64,000 bases of DNA from Dicaeum eximium (GCA_013396995.1 VWZP01001589.1:2441069-2505068); one strand, 5' to 3'. Shown: positions 25,201 to 36,166, counted from the stretch's first letter. Notes: generated by a model from the sequence alone, not told the origin. Made by a program: numbers and translations.

Positions 25201-28200
25201 TTAAAATTATTCATGGAGTACTTGAAGAAGCTCGTTGCAGGTTGCCAGCTACAGAATGATCATGTACTAACTTGTGTTCCCAAATCCCTCCCTTGTGCCA
25301 CTACAAAGCAATCACATAGCAGTATGGGCAGCACCACAGAGGCACTCCAGCTTTTCCCTGTAGAACTAGTTTTTTGTCTAATTAGCAACTGATCCATCTG
25401 GCTACAAAACCACAATATTAGTATCAAGACAGTGACTGCAACCAATCCTCTCTACCAACCCTCTGACTGACTATCACAGATCAGCTGAAGAGGACAAACT
25501 CACCCTGACCTCTGCCACCACAGCTGGAGAACTGTTAATTTTTTTTATGACATGAGCAAGGCTAAGTACAGAAAATCACACACAGAATTCCAAACTTAAG
25601 CCATCTACCAGATAATGTTAATTATAACCTACTAGACATTGATGGAAGTACTTTGAAACTAAACACTTTGCTTTTAGATGCCACCTCTCCTTAACAATAT
25701 GAACTTACAAACCCTCTGTAAACAACTAGCACATAATACATGCAATTAATGAAAATATTTCACCTCCCCTAATGAAAGGGAGCAACTGTAATATCTCACA
25801 CAAAGAGCAAGAACTGACTCTTCTATCAAAAAATGAGCATCTTTCATGGTTGGATGAGTTTCCCAAAGCTTGTTTACACAAGGCTTTTGTTCATGATTCT
25901 GCTGGTAAACAAAGCCTGCTACCAGAACTGCTACTTTAATTAAGATCCTCTGGATAGACCCTGGAACTGGAAAGCCCACGAGGCTATACAGGTAGTGACT
26001 CCTAAACCAAAATAAAAGTGGATAAATGTAATTGAAGAGTTCTTGCAGGTAAAACTGTGATTCAGGGGAAATGAAAAAGCTCTTGATGATAAATTAAGAC
26101 AGCCTAGCTCAGTCCTAGGATATTCCCAACATAATGAATAATCTATGTTATATGCATAACAAAGGCCTATACAGAGCCAGCAGTAATTCCTAACAGCAGC
26201 ACATTAAAAAGTTTCAGATAAGGCAAATATGCAGTTCATCTTGCTGCTCTCATCCGGGTCAAAAGTCCAACTTACCTCCTCCTGAATGCCACCTTTTCTC
26301 CCCCTTGCTACAGTCATGCAGACTTGTCAGTGTCATAGTTCAAGACTCTACTAAAGCATAAGGACCTTAATTTGCAACTCCTGTGCTCTCTCCCTTCCTA
26401 TACCAATGGAATGAAGAGTCCAATTTAACTTTCAGGGAGATCAGCAAAGGTCTCCATTAATGGCAGTCTCAAACTCACATCTCTCTTTCTGCACTATAGG
26501 AAGGAAATGCAGAAAGGGGGCAGTGACAGATCCAGGAACACCCAGAAAACCTCAGTTCTATTATGCAGGACAGAACAGACAAATGCTTGCTTATTTCAAG
26601 GGCATTTTCATGTAGCCTGAAAAGAGTCCTCCAAATTATTTTAAACTATGCGTTTAAGTTTCAGGACAGAAATTGTCAGCTTCATGTAAAATGTCAGGAG
26701 TCTAGGAAAGAAGATCTCTCTCTGAAAGCATGTTTTTGAAAACTATAATTAGGCTTTTAGATGAAGTGCAAACTAAACACCCAGTAGCTTAGTGCCTGCC
26801 CTGATTTCGGCTGGGGTAGTTGCATTTTCTTCTTGCAGGCTGGTACAGTGCTGTGCTTTGGATTCGGTGATGTAAGTGCTTATGATTCAGTGATATATGA
26901 GAATAATCAGTGATAACACACCAATGCTCCAGTTGTTGCTAAGTAGCACTTACCCTAATTCAAGGACCTCTCAATGTCTCAAGCTCTGCCAGCAAGAAGG
27001 GGCACCAGAAGCCAGGAAGGAGCACAGCCAGGACAGCTCACCTGAACTGGCCAAAGGGATATTCCATACCACAGAACATCATGCCCAGTATACAAACTGG
27101 GAGGAGTTGGGTGGGAGCTGCAGCTTGCTGCTTGATAATGGGCTGGGCATCTCTTTTTGTCTTCCTTTTTATTGCAATTATTCTATTTTATTTTATTTCA
27201 GTTATTAAAATGTTCTTATCTCAACCCACATGTTTAATCTTTTTTCCCTAATTCCCTTCCCCACCCCACCAAGGGGCTGTGGGGAGCACGGCACTGAGGT
27301 TAAACCACAACATTGCCCATTTCCCCACTTACAAAACAGTTACAGCTTGCACAGTTCCACATATAAGTGCTAAGAAGTGCTATTTCTTAAAACATTTTCA
27401 AATTGTCCTGCAAGCTTCATCAGAGCTTAAGGAAGCATTAACCCTGGGTTTAATCCTCAGAAGAACTGCGAGGTTCTGCAGGAACAGTTCCCATGGTTCA
27501 CTGGCAGACTCCAAATGTGCCAATACAGGCATCTTCCAATGCAAGCTGATCATGACTTTAAACATGGAAGGCATTATGCTACTCCTCCACAACACCATCT
27601 GAATGTAACTTATTGCCACGTAGGGGAGAGAAGGTTTTTCATCCTGATGCAGTAAAACAACATTTGCTTTTTGCACTTTATTTGATCAGCATTACAAAAC
27701 ACATTTAGTGGCAGCTGTCCATTCTAGGAAAAGTGCTATGGGTGCACAAGTTCATACCATACAGAAAAAAATAACCAAAAAAACAATAGTTTTGCTGAAT
27801 TCTTAGACCACCAACAATCAAATTAACCTAAACAAATCTGTATTAGATTAATATTAAATGCATGCCATAGTTGGTTTCCAGAACAAGAAACTCCTCTCTG
27901 GTAGAGATGTTCCTACACATCAGCTTTTTTGCCTAGCTTTAGGAATCCAATCAAGTTCCCACAAGAGCCTCACCACAACAGCAAGTAAACCAAGACACAG
28001 ATCATTCATTTTTATAGGCCCAGCTATTCTTGATTAGCTCATTAGGTTGACGTTAAAACCTGACTAGAGTGATGACTATATTATGGGACAATACTATAGA
28101 GTGTTGCCAATGTACTTTGTCCATTTATTGACACCTTATGTTCTTCATATATGCAATTATCTACAATACAGATATAGCCATGACATCCTGCTGTGAATAC

Positions 28201-31200
28201 ACATGCATTTCTAGTAGCTATTTTCCTTTAATTACAAAGGACCTTATCCTGGTTTCAGCTGGGATACAGCTCATTCTCTTCTTAGTAGCTGGTACAGTAC
28301 AGTGCTTTGGATTTAGCATGAGAATAAAGTTCTTAATGAACAGATGCTTTGGTTGCAGACAAGTAGTGCTCATCTAAGTCAAGGACTTTTCAGTGTCCCA
28401 TGCTCTGCCATCGAGGGAGCACAGCCAGGACAGCTGACCCGAACTGGGCACAGGGATGTTCCACACCACAGAATGTCAAACTCCATCCATAAACTGTGAG
28501 CCACCAATCCCTGCTCAGGAACAGGCTGGGCATCAGTCAGTGAGTGGAGAACATGTACATGCTGCACCATTTGCTCCTGTTAGGTTTTATACTTCTCTCT
28601 CTCCTTACTATTAAAATTAATGTTACATTTACTTTATTTCAATTATTAAACTGTTCTTATATTGACCCACAAAACAGACCTTTTTCTGATTCTCCTCCCC
28701 ATGCACTGGCCAGGAGGGCAAGTGAGCCACTGTGTGGTACATGGGGTTAAACCACAAGACCTGAAGCTAAGGAAAAGGTTTCCCAAATCTTCTGCAACAC
28801 AGGTCCAACAGCCTTTAATGACAAATAACATAAAAATTTCTGGTTTCAAGAATACTCTTTCTTGCCAAGACCTTTTAAATAATGCATTCCGAAAGCTGAG
28901 GTCTCTTGATTTCTTCTCCCAGACTTGCAAAAATCAAAGAAAATTCAGAGATAAATATTCAAGCTATGAATTTCCTCCAACATCTGCCACTTAAAAGAAA
29001 AAAACAACCCCCCCCCCCCCCAAAAAAAAAGAAGAAAAACCCACAACAAAAAAACCTGAGAACAAAACCACAAAACAAAAAACCAAAAACAAGTTGCTGG
29101 AATCTTCATTAACCCCAAAGATAAGATAGCAAAGCACACAACTGTTTCCTCATTCAGCAGTTTTTCTGTATTTCATATGATCTTTTTTAAGCTTTGTCCT
29201 TTAGGAAACCAAGTTACTGTGGGTCACACCATGTGATGCCTCCACTCCCAACCCATACATGTCACCATCCCAAGCCCACTTCCTATCCAACTTCAATCAA
29301 GTGTTCACAGAGGCTGACTGTTCCCCAAAACCAAACAAGGTCCACTAAACATCTACAAGCTCCATGAACACACAACAGCTGGACAGAGGGAGTACACTCT
29401 TTAACTCCTCTAGTGGAGCAAAAAGCAGCACCACACTTTGGCTTATCAAGCACAAGAGCATCCAAGGTGACTTCAATATTGAAGCACAGTAAAGTTTTCA
29501 ACTTCATCATTAATAACAAAATATTTCCATAGGTTAAGGCAGTAGCTGAAAAGATGGCTTACTGGTTTAAGAAACAGGACTGGTGAGCTTAGCTGCTGCT
29601 CCCAGTTCTTCACTCCCCAGTAAACTGATACTTATGTACTACTTGGGAAGAGCGTGAGTTACACTTTAGCAGTGCACTCTTTTTAATACTATTGGACCTA
29701 AATTTCAGTGGCCTACATTTAAGTCTTAAAATATGTTAAGTTTTTCTACTTCCGAAAGGAACTGCGAGAAATAAACCTGAGTTTAACCAATAATGCTATT
29801 GAAACAGCTAACAATCCCCACTTTGAGCAGGGTTTACTGTATTCTGGAATGAACCAGCAAGAGGCTAGCTTCAATTTCTCCTCAGCTGTCACATGTAAAT
29901 GCCTCAGGGTGTCTGGCAGTGTCAAAAGAATTAGCATAACACTTGGTAAGTTAACTAACTACCAAAAGCATTAAAAAAAAAGATTATTTGGTGATTTTTG
30001 TTATAGAACTCTTCGATTGAGATATTTTATAGGGCTCTTTTTTAGCCAATACAATGAATACTAAAATGTCTAAGAACTTTCCCTAGGACTGCAGCTTCAC
30101 TTAAAATATTTCAGGTAACTATTTCCAGTAACCTCATTCATTATCTCAGAATGTCTTTGAAATTTCAGCTCAAAACCAGCCATGTTCTATTGAAAGTTGT
30201 TTAATGTGAAGTTGTAGTCTGACTTAAGCGTACCAGAGCATCTCAAGACACGTTGTCCAAAACCCAACTATTTAAATACTTACAAATGGAATTATTTTGA
30301 TATGCTGCCAAATCATCAGTGTTGTCCTGAAGGATGAAAATGAGGTTTTCTTGGAGAAATTTACACAAGGTGATGCCTCTCAGTATTTACCAATTTCACC
30401 ATAGGTGCTGAAGGAAGAGGCTGTGCAACTGCTTAAACTCAAAAGCTCATTAGATCCTGGATTTTTTTTTTGTCAAGTATTTTTTTTTTCTTGCGTGGGG
30501 TTAGGTTTAAGTTTTCCTAAAGTGTCGGTCTTTTTCTTTCTGCCTCCTCAATCTGGACAATATGTACAAACAGTACAATTACATATCAACCAAAACTGAT
30601 CAAGTTTCCAGAAGCTAATTCAGTTTTGCAGACTGCATGACGAGCTGCATTCTCCTCCAGAGCTCTGGCCCTGACTGTGTAACCATACAGCCATGTCCAT
30701 AACTAATGGATGAAGATGGCCAGGGGCAGAGCTAGATGAGAAATAACGAAGGAAGAGTCAGTAGATCACTTTCACAATCTGCCTTGCTGAAAAGCCAAAC
30801 AATTTGCATTGACACACAGCTTAAGAATGAAATACTACCTGTGTCAACACTGCCTTTGAAAAATTGCTTGTCAACCCTCCTTTGCAAAATGCTCAGTTTT
30901 CTCCTTTGAATTGGAAGTGTTTACAAGCACAAAAATCAAGATGGGGCTACAGAACTACTGATGTCTAAAATCTGTCACATCTCTACCCATCTAAACTCTA
31001 TTCTTTAGGAAATTAATGTAAGTCTACCATAAGCTTTTTAATTGTTTGCCTTTATGAAGAATGTCTCCACAGAAAGGGTGATGAGACATTGAAACGGGCT
31101 GCCAAAAGCAGTGGCAGTCACCATCCCTGTCAGTTTTAAGGAAAGACTGGATGTGGCACTTACTACCATGGTCTAATTGACACAGTGGTGTTGGGTCAAA

Positions 31201-32640
31201 GACTGGACAAGATCTCAGAGGTCTTTTCCAACTTAATTGATCCTGTGATTCCACCTTTGCTAACTGGGAATACAAAGCAAGGAGAAAACTCAAAATATCT
31301 AAATCCCAGCACCATTCAATTACTGAAAAAAGTAGTAGTTGTATTTCTGCATTTCCACTGAATAATGTTTTAGTCCAGTAACTAAAATGTTTGTTTATTA
31401 ACCACAACTATCAGTGGTTACACCAACTGCTCACTGTCCGCCAGAGATCAAAAACATCAACCACTCACTGGGGAAGAAAAAAAGCCCAACAAAACACAGC
31501 CAAAGGAATTGAACTTGACTCTAGCGCTCTACACTAGAGTTTAAACTGGTGCAGCTTTGCAGCACCACACTGCATCCCTGCACTGAGCAGGGCAGCAGTG
31601 AGAGCTGCCCTAATTTTCTGAGCCTGGCTGCCTGTATGTAATGCCATGTCTGCCATCTCCAGCAAAAAAAGACCACCCAGGTCTTAAGGCTACCCAGGAT
31701 GTACTTATTTGGCACATAGGAGCACAAGCCACTGTGACCAAGAGGCTTTACCAAGAACTGGATATAAGGAAGGATTTTTTTTTTTACAGTGACATGAGTG
31801 AGGCATATGCACAGGTTGCCTGAGAAGTTGGGAATGCCCCATCCCTGGATGTATTCAAGGACCAGTGCTAGGAGTAACCTGGTCTAGTAGGAGGTGTCTC
31901 TGCCCCTGCCAATCCAAACAATTTTGTGATTTTGTGCTATTAGAGTAATCCCAAGATCTCTCATATTCTGCACGTTGTGATACTTTCCTTCCACTTTGTG
32001 AAGTTTCTTTCCTGTTCCATAATACAACACGCACTACAATAGCGTGAAGAGAGGAGCTGCTGACTTTTTAGTTCACAAGATAACACGGTTCTGGGTCCCA
32101 GCTGAGTCTTCACTTTTAATTCTGTTTCTAGTTGGTACACCAAAGCAAGAAGATGGATTCAGCCCCACTCTTGGTACCCAAGACACATATACAGCCAGCC
32201 CGCCTATCTCAGCCCTCCATACTGACTCCGGTTTTTTTCTCCTTGCCCTTATTTACTGGGAATTCAAACCCAAAGTTTCGGGCGGGCGCGGGCACACGGC
32301 GGATGACAGGATAGCGCAGCCGGCGCGCACGGCACTCGCGGGTGTCTCTGCCCGAGAGGCGCCCGCAGCCCGGGCCCGCCCCGCGGCTCTTCCTGCACAG
32401 CGCTATCGCGGCCCCGGGGGCGGCTCCGCCGNNNNGGCCCCGCGGGGCCGCCCCGGCGGGCGGGGGCAGGCGGACGGGAGCGGGCCAGGGGCACAGCGCG
32501 GGGAGCCGCCGGCGAGCCCGCCCCGCGGGGTCCGCTGCCCTCAGCGTCCCGGCAACGCGGGCACCCACCTCGTCCAGGAACTTGGTGACATCGTAGACGC
32601 GGTTGTGGATGATGATCCAGGTGCTCTGGCTGTTATTGTG
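19200..32640 (-). CDS. CYB5A: Cytochrome b5 type A (5 exons, N-terminus missing)
   Basis: CYB5A is a small haem protein on the cytosolic face of the endoplasmic reticulum. It passes electrons from cytochrome b5 reductase or P450 reductase to fatty acid desaturases and modulates P450s such as CYP17A1. Exons at 32,569-32,640, 22,830-22,958, 21,159-21,188, 20,154-20,188 and 19,200-19,278 join in phase with GT/AG borders to give 114 residues. The fragment starts HNNSQSTW and contains the haem-binding HPGGEE and VGHSTD motifs, so both axial histidines (fragment residues 25 and 49) are intact. A C-terminal tail anchor contains NWVIPAIAAIIVALMY and ends YRSYMSE. The known chicken protein is 138 residues, so about 24 N-terminal residues (including the YY-LEE-QK stretch) are absent. 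The match stops exactly at an ambiguous base (32,642), which points to an assembly fault rather than gene loss. Confidence 0.96.
20154..20188 (-). CDS. CYB5A: CYB5A exon 4
   Basis: Thirty-five bases encoding ETLITTVQSTS plus two bases of the next codon. It is flanked by TTTGCTTTCCAG and a GTACAG donor. The ETLITT linker motif is conserved in vertebrate cytochrome b5 between the haem core and the membrane anchor. Confidence 0.95.
21159..21188 (-). CDS. CYB5A: CYB5A exon 3 (micro-exon)
   Basis: A 30-base exon encoding DDRSKLQKPT, with acceptor TTTCTCTTGCAG and donor GTAAGTG. The size and content match the vertebrate DDRPKL-KP segment. The exon keeps phase 0 on both sides, so skipping it would remove ten linker residues without shifting frame. 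Confidence 0.96.
22830..22958 (-). CDS. CYB5A: CYB5A exon 2 (haem-binding core)
   Basis: A 129-base exon (43 codons, phase 0 at both ends) from HPGGEEVL to VGELHP. It contains both axial haem-ligand histidines (HPGG and VGHSTD), the EQAGGDAT loop and the ENFEDVGHS helix, all diagnostic of cytochrome b5. The acceptor is CATTGCAG and the donor GTGAGTAT. Confidence 0.98.
26802..27313 (+). mobile_element. ERVL-type solo LTR, copy 1
   Basis: About 510 bases starting TGATTTCGGCTGGGG and ending GGTTAAACCACAACA. This agrees with avian ERVL long terminal repeats: 'ctggtacagtgctgtgctttgg', 'gctctgccagc' and 'agccaggacagctcacctga' blocks, a T-rich stretch and a late 'tattaaaatgttcttatct' polyadenylation region. 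A 5-base tgccc on each side (26,797-26,801 and 27,314-27,318) could be the target-site duplication. No internal retroviral coding sequence follows. Confidence 0.82.
28250..28758 (+). mobile_element. ERVL-type solo LTR, copy 2
   Basis: About 509 bases starting TGGTTTCAGCTGGGATACAG and ending GGGGTTAAACCACAAGA. It is the same family and orientation as the copy 937 bases upstream, but with many substitutions and small indels between them. The intervening DNA shows no gag, pol or env-like sequence, so two separate solo insertions are likelier than one provirus. No clear target-site duplication was found. Confidence 0.82.
29008..29096. repeat. C14 homopolymer and A-rich low complexity
   Basis: Fourteen C in a row (29,008-29,021), then nine A and an A/C-rich stretch. 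It is likely to be length-variable and error-prone in sequencing. Confidence 0.9.
31056..31254 (+). mobile_element. CR1 LINE 3' fragment
   Basis: Contains the CR1 3' hallmarks 'aaggaaagactggatgtggc', a 'catggtctaattgacac' block and a 'tcagaggtcttttccaactt' block, ending near 'gatcctgtgattcc'. This is the usual 5'-truncated CR1 tail. It lies in CYB5A intron 1, antisense to the gene. Confidence 0.85.
31757..31935 (+). mobile_element. CR1 LINE 3' fragment
   Basis: Reads through CR1 3' landmarks: 'ggatataaggaaggattttt', 'gcacaggttgcc', 'aatgccccatccctgga', 'cctggtctagtaggaggtgt' and 'ttttgtgattttgtg'. It is 5'-truncated and diverged, in CYB5A intron 1. Confidence 0.85.
32432..32435. other. Assembly gap of 4 N
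   Basis: Four N inside the GC-richest part of the CpG island, in CYB5A intron 1. It probably marks a short unresolved join rather than exactly four missing bases. Confidence 0.95.
32569..32640 (-). CDS. CYB5A: CYB5A exon 1, 3' part only
   Basis: Encodes 24 residues from HNNSQSTW to VTKFLDE, ending at a GTGGGTGC donor. This matches the chicken segment with conservative changes only. Upstream on the minus strand, past the N at 32,642, the expected YY-LEE-Q-K codons and initiator Met are not found in any frame. The upper boundary is therefore where homology stops, not a true exon edge. Confidence 0.93.
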
Positions 32641-32808
32641 CNGGTGGGGGCGCCGTCGGTGTCGGGCGCTGGTGTCGCAGGTTCTCTCCTGTCCGCTTCC
32701 CGGGGTGATCGCCCCAGCGTTCGCCACCTTTGGCAGCGGCGGGCTGCGGGGCTGCCAGTGTGCGCTGAGACGAGCTAATCGCCGACTTGCAATGTGGATA
32801 CCACATTG

Positions 32809-32926
32809 GAATGGTTTGGGTTGGAAGGGACCTTTTATGTTATCCAGTTCCAATTCCCCTGCTGTAGGGACCGCTAGACAGGATTGTTCAAAGTCCGATG
32901 CAGCCTGGCCTTGAACACTTCCAGTA
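32809..32926 (-). mobile_element. CR1 LINE 3' fragment (minus)
   Basis: Begins 'gaatggtttgggttggaagg' and runs through 'cagcctggccttgaacactt'. This is the reverse complement of the CR1 3' end common in birds. It directly borders the CYB5A CpG island. Confidence 0.92.
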
Positions 32927-32947
32927 CAAGAAAGATAAGAGTGTACA

Positions 32948-33284
32948 GCACAGGGCCTCGAAGATGTTTAGGAGTCTACAGCACTTACGGGAAGAGACTC
33001 GGGGAGCTGACAGACCCTTTGCAATGAGACAGGACGAGGAGCAGTGGCCATAAACTATAACACAAGAAGTTTCACCTTAGCACGAAGACCTTTACACTGA
33101 GAGTGGCAGAGATGGGCCGGTCGGGGCTGCCCAGGGAGGTCGTGGAGTCTCCCCCTCCGAGGACATTCAAAACCGACCTGTGCGTGTTCCTGTGAAGCCT
33201 GCTCCAGGTGACCTTGCCTTGGAAGGGGCGTTGTTCTAGATGGTCTCCAGAGGTCCCTTCCAACCCTAACAATCTGTGATTCTG
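32948..33284 (+). mobile_element. CR1 LINE 3' fragment (plus), internally deleted
   Basis: Contains 'agggcctcgaagatg', 'aacacaagaagtttcacctt', 'ctgcccagggaggtcgtgga' and 'agaggtcccttccaacccta', ending 'aatctgtgattct'. Compared with a usual CR1 tail, the central part is shortened. It is inserted in opposite orientation to its two CR1 neighbours. Confidence 0.9.
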
Positions 33285-33287
33285 GCT

Positions 33288-33356
33288 CCCTGGGCAGCCT
33301 GTTCCAGTGCCTCAGCACCCTCACAGTAAAGTGGTTTTTTTTTCCCTAACATCTAA
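33288..33356 (-). mobile_element. Short CR1 fragment (minus)
   Basis: Reads 'ggcagcctgttccagtgcct', then 'caccctcacagtaaag' and a T-run. This is the reverse complement of a region inside the CR1 tail. Only about 70 bases remain. Confidence 0.8.
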
Positions 33357-33359
33357 GCT

Positions 33360-33880
33360 GATTTACCCCCGTGCCGCTGTGGTAAAGCCGGCTGGCGGGG
33401 GCCGCGGCTCGGGAACAGCTGCCTGTGCCCGGGTGCAGGGCCTCTGCCGTGGGCACGCGTAGCCTCTGCCGAGCGCGGGCTGAGTTACACAGCGACACAA
33501 CGCGGCTGTGCCGGGGCTCTGGCCGGCGCTGTGACCGCCCGAGCACCCTGCCCTCTCCTGCCGGTGTGCCAGCAGGCAGGGGCTGCCCGGGAAGTCACAC
33601 AGCCTCGCTGATCCCGGCAGGCGGCAGTGCCCGGAGGCGGGAGGCGCTCGGCTGCCGCTTTTCCCGCGCAGCCCGTGAGGTGATCCCGGCGGGAGCGCTC
33701 CTGCCAGAGGTGCTTCCTCACAGCTCCTCAAAACCTCCCGGCTGTCGCAGAAGTCCCTCGCCCCGCCTCGGGAGAGGTGTCCCGCGGGGCTTGGAGCGAC
33801 GTTTCCCTGTGGCACTACCCTGCTTTGCTGCCGGGTGGGCTGAGGATACAGGGAGCAGCGCCTTCCCCTTGTCGGTGAGG
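33360..33880. promoter_or_regulatory. CpG-rich block between CYB5A and C18orf63
   Basis: A second GC-rich, CpG-dense stretch separated from the first by the CR1 cluster. It holds long overlapping open frames on both strands (minus 33,363-34,022, plus 33,425-34,051) that look like a consequence of GC content. It is probably the distal part of the same divergent promoter island, and could hold a non-coding first exon of either gene. Near 33,925 there is a GAG|GTAAAT donor-like site on the plus strand. Confidence 0.55.
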
Positions 33881-35996
33881 CTGTGTCACCAATCCAGCAT
33901 CCTGTTACCCTGCAGTTTGCCTGAGGTAAATGTGTTTCCTTTGCTCTGGTCTCAGATGTGTTCGATGGGTTTGTCTGTATTTCAGGCCGGTATGGGTACC
34001 CGCATCCCCGTGTCACGTCCATACACAGCTTGGGTGCCTCAGCAGCAATAGCCCCATGGACACTCAGGCGTGATTATAGGCTGGATTTGCAGGTTTTTTT
34101 GTAGCATAAAATTTAACCAGCGTGACTTGTCACCCTTCCTGAAAGCTGGTGCTTAACTTCTGCGCCCTGAGCCTGAGTGCAGGACAGCTTCATACTTCAC
34201 TGAATGCCACCACCATCTTCAGCTCCTGCCTCAGCTTTTCAGTCAGCCTTACAGTAAGAGTAGCTATTCTCTTTCAGATTGGTGCTGTTCCCAGCTTTAA
34301 TAAGGAGGTTCTTCATTCCGACTTCCAGGTTGTTACTGAAAATTGCAAATACTGCTGCCAAGCTCTGGGATTTAGTTGCCTGTTCAGACAGAAAAGACAG
34401 GGACAGTCATTCCCTGACTGATGTACTGTTCAGCTTAGCAGGAACTCACGTTTCAAGTTCATGTGCTGTGATTATTGGCATGTACAGGTCCAATTTCTCC
34501 CACACACGTAAAGTCCTCTTGTACAGAGGGTGGTTGTGTTAATTTTCGATGATTTGTAACCAGTAGTTCTTTCTTAACTGGCAGTTCTGTGTTAGCTGCT
34601 ACTTTTCTCTTTATCCTCTCCCCTGAAGGGAGAAGCCTTTTTTTTTTTTTTTTTGCAAGCACTCTGTCCCATTAGCTTTTAAGATGTCTGGGAAGATTTA
34701 ACTTAGGCTTAATACAACAAGTTGTTCCCACAGGGGAGTCATCCTCAAACAGCAAGCAGGGTACTAGAGCATTGCAGCATGTGTTTTACAACATCTCTGA
34801 CACAAAAACCCCCAATAAACATTATGAAAGCTGAGGACTCAGGCTTTCTTTTCCACGGTTGCATAAGGAGAAGGTTTTTTTTTCTCATTGTTTAAAATTG
34901 AGCTTTTCCTTGAGCTGTAGCTTTTGGAATTCTCTGATGAAGCGACAGTCTTGGCTGGCATTTAAAAAAACCCTACTTTTCTGCCAAAAAAATTGAAATG
35001 TGTTTTCCTTTAAGGGTAAGAAATAAGAAAACATTATTTTCTTTTAAATGAGAGTTATGAAACACTCGCCTTGTGATTTTTCTTGGACATGATGGAGGTT
35101 AATCTGTTTAAAGAGTTACACTGTAAAGAAAGCAGAGCAAAATCAGAACAACAAAGTTATCTTTGACATTGTTCCTCAAAATATGCTTCCAGTTCATAAT
35201 TAGTTTATCACAATTTGCAAAATTGCTTTACGGGTGAACACCTGGTAAGTTCATGAAATTTGGGCTCAAAGTATTTATTGCTGTCCTCACTGTGCCAGTG
35301 AGACCATTTCACAAAATTGTTTTAGGGTTTGGAGAGGGGAGCAATATTAAACCAATATTAATAAATAAAATATAAGTTTTCTGGTGTGCAGTGTTTGCTC
35401 CTGGCTTTCTAACTACCTTTCTTTGAAATATTTTGATTGAAAAATGTGCTGCAGTTAAAAGGTGTGTTTTTCTTCAAATAATGAAATGTTAGATTTTTTT
35501 TTTGTCATGAATATTCTAACTCATTACACTGAGCCTAGCCTGTGCTGCAGGGCAAAGGAGCACACAACAGGCACTCAACAAGATGGGTAATATGAATTCA
35601 TGTTATTCCCATTCACATGTAATTTGTTAGTAATGCATCAAAGAATCATATTCTTAGTCTGAAATTCTGGTTCTTTGGGTTCTTTTCAGTGGTTTTTAGG
35701 AAGTTCCAAAAATGACAGAGTTCCATTGCTCAGTTAATATGGCAAGGATCATACATGTACTCTGTATTCTTATGTCCTTGTCTTTACTCTGAATATTTTG
35801 GCTCTTGCAAATAATTATTTTTTCAAGTACAATGGATTACATAAGAAAAAGGATATTCAGATGTTTTAGCTGACCAAATTATATTTCTCTATATTCTTAA
35901 TCAAAAGATAATTGATTATTCATTTTCCTAATAACATATGAAGTTCTGTAAACAAATACCTGCTGTACAAAAATGAATTATTTTTTAAATTTTAAG
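33881..35996. other. Upstream of C18orf63, nothing recognised
   Basis: AT-rich sequence with T-runs (for example 34,637-34,654) and no recognisable coding exon. If C18orf63 has a non-coding first exon in the CpG-rich block, this stretch is its first intron. Confidence 0.5.
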
Positions 35997-36166
35997 ACCC
36001 AGGTACTGCTTCAGGGCAATCAACAATACACCATGAATAGCACCAGACATCAGTCTCTGTTCTTTGTCAGTCTGCCTGAACTGCAAAAACTCTGTGCTGC
36101 AACGGTAACACTGAGTTCTCAGATACCAGAAACTGAGGCAAGGAGTACACAGATAAAGACCTGCAG
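35997..36166 (+). CDS. C18orf63: C18orf63 exon 1 (with 5' UTR end)
   Basis: The ATG at 36,033 was chosen because the reading MNSTRHQSLFF aligns with the human start. An acceptor-like ttaaattttaag just before 35,997 suggests that 36 bases of 5' UTR precede it in a spliced exon. An in-frame ATG at 35,973 lies upstream of that acceptor and is probably intronic. Coding bases 36,033-36,166 end at donor GTAAAG in phase 2. Confidence 0.92.

Larger units (their letters stand above)
22959..32568 (-). other. CYB5A: CYB5A intron 1 (9.6 kb)
   Basis: Large first intron with two ERVL-type LTRs and two CR1 fragments, all in plus orientation and so antisense to CYB5A. It also has a C14/A-rich low-complexity tract near 29.0 kb and GC-rich sequence at its 5' end (32.28-32.57 kb) that is part of the promoter CpG island. 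No other exon is apparent inside it. Confidence 0.85.
32276..32790. promoter_or_regulatory. CYB5A: CpG island at CYB5A 5' end, proximal block
   Basis: Base composition changes abruptly from AT-rich intron to very GC-rich, CpG-dense sequence that contains CYB5A exon 1. This is typical of a vertebrate housekeeping promoter. The island contains a 4-N gap (32,432-32,435) and a lone N (32,642), so sequence here is incomplete. No TATA box is evident. Confidence 0.75.

Noticed and set aside
32044..32853. Long open frames across the CYB5A CpG island (244 plus, 214 minus)
   Set aside because: The minus frame merely includes CYB5A exon 1 and reads through the donor and gaps. The plus frame is its antisense shadow and crosses N positions.
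33363..34051. Long overlapping open frames on both strands (219 and 208 codons)
   Set aside because: They lie in a GC-rich, CpG-dense block where stop codons are rare by composition. The translations are Pro/Arg/Ala-rich with no domain and no conserved start context.
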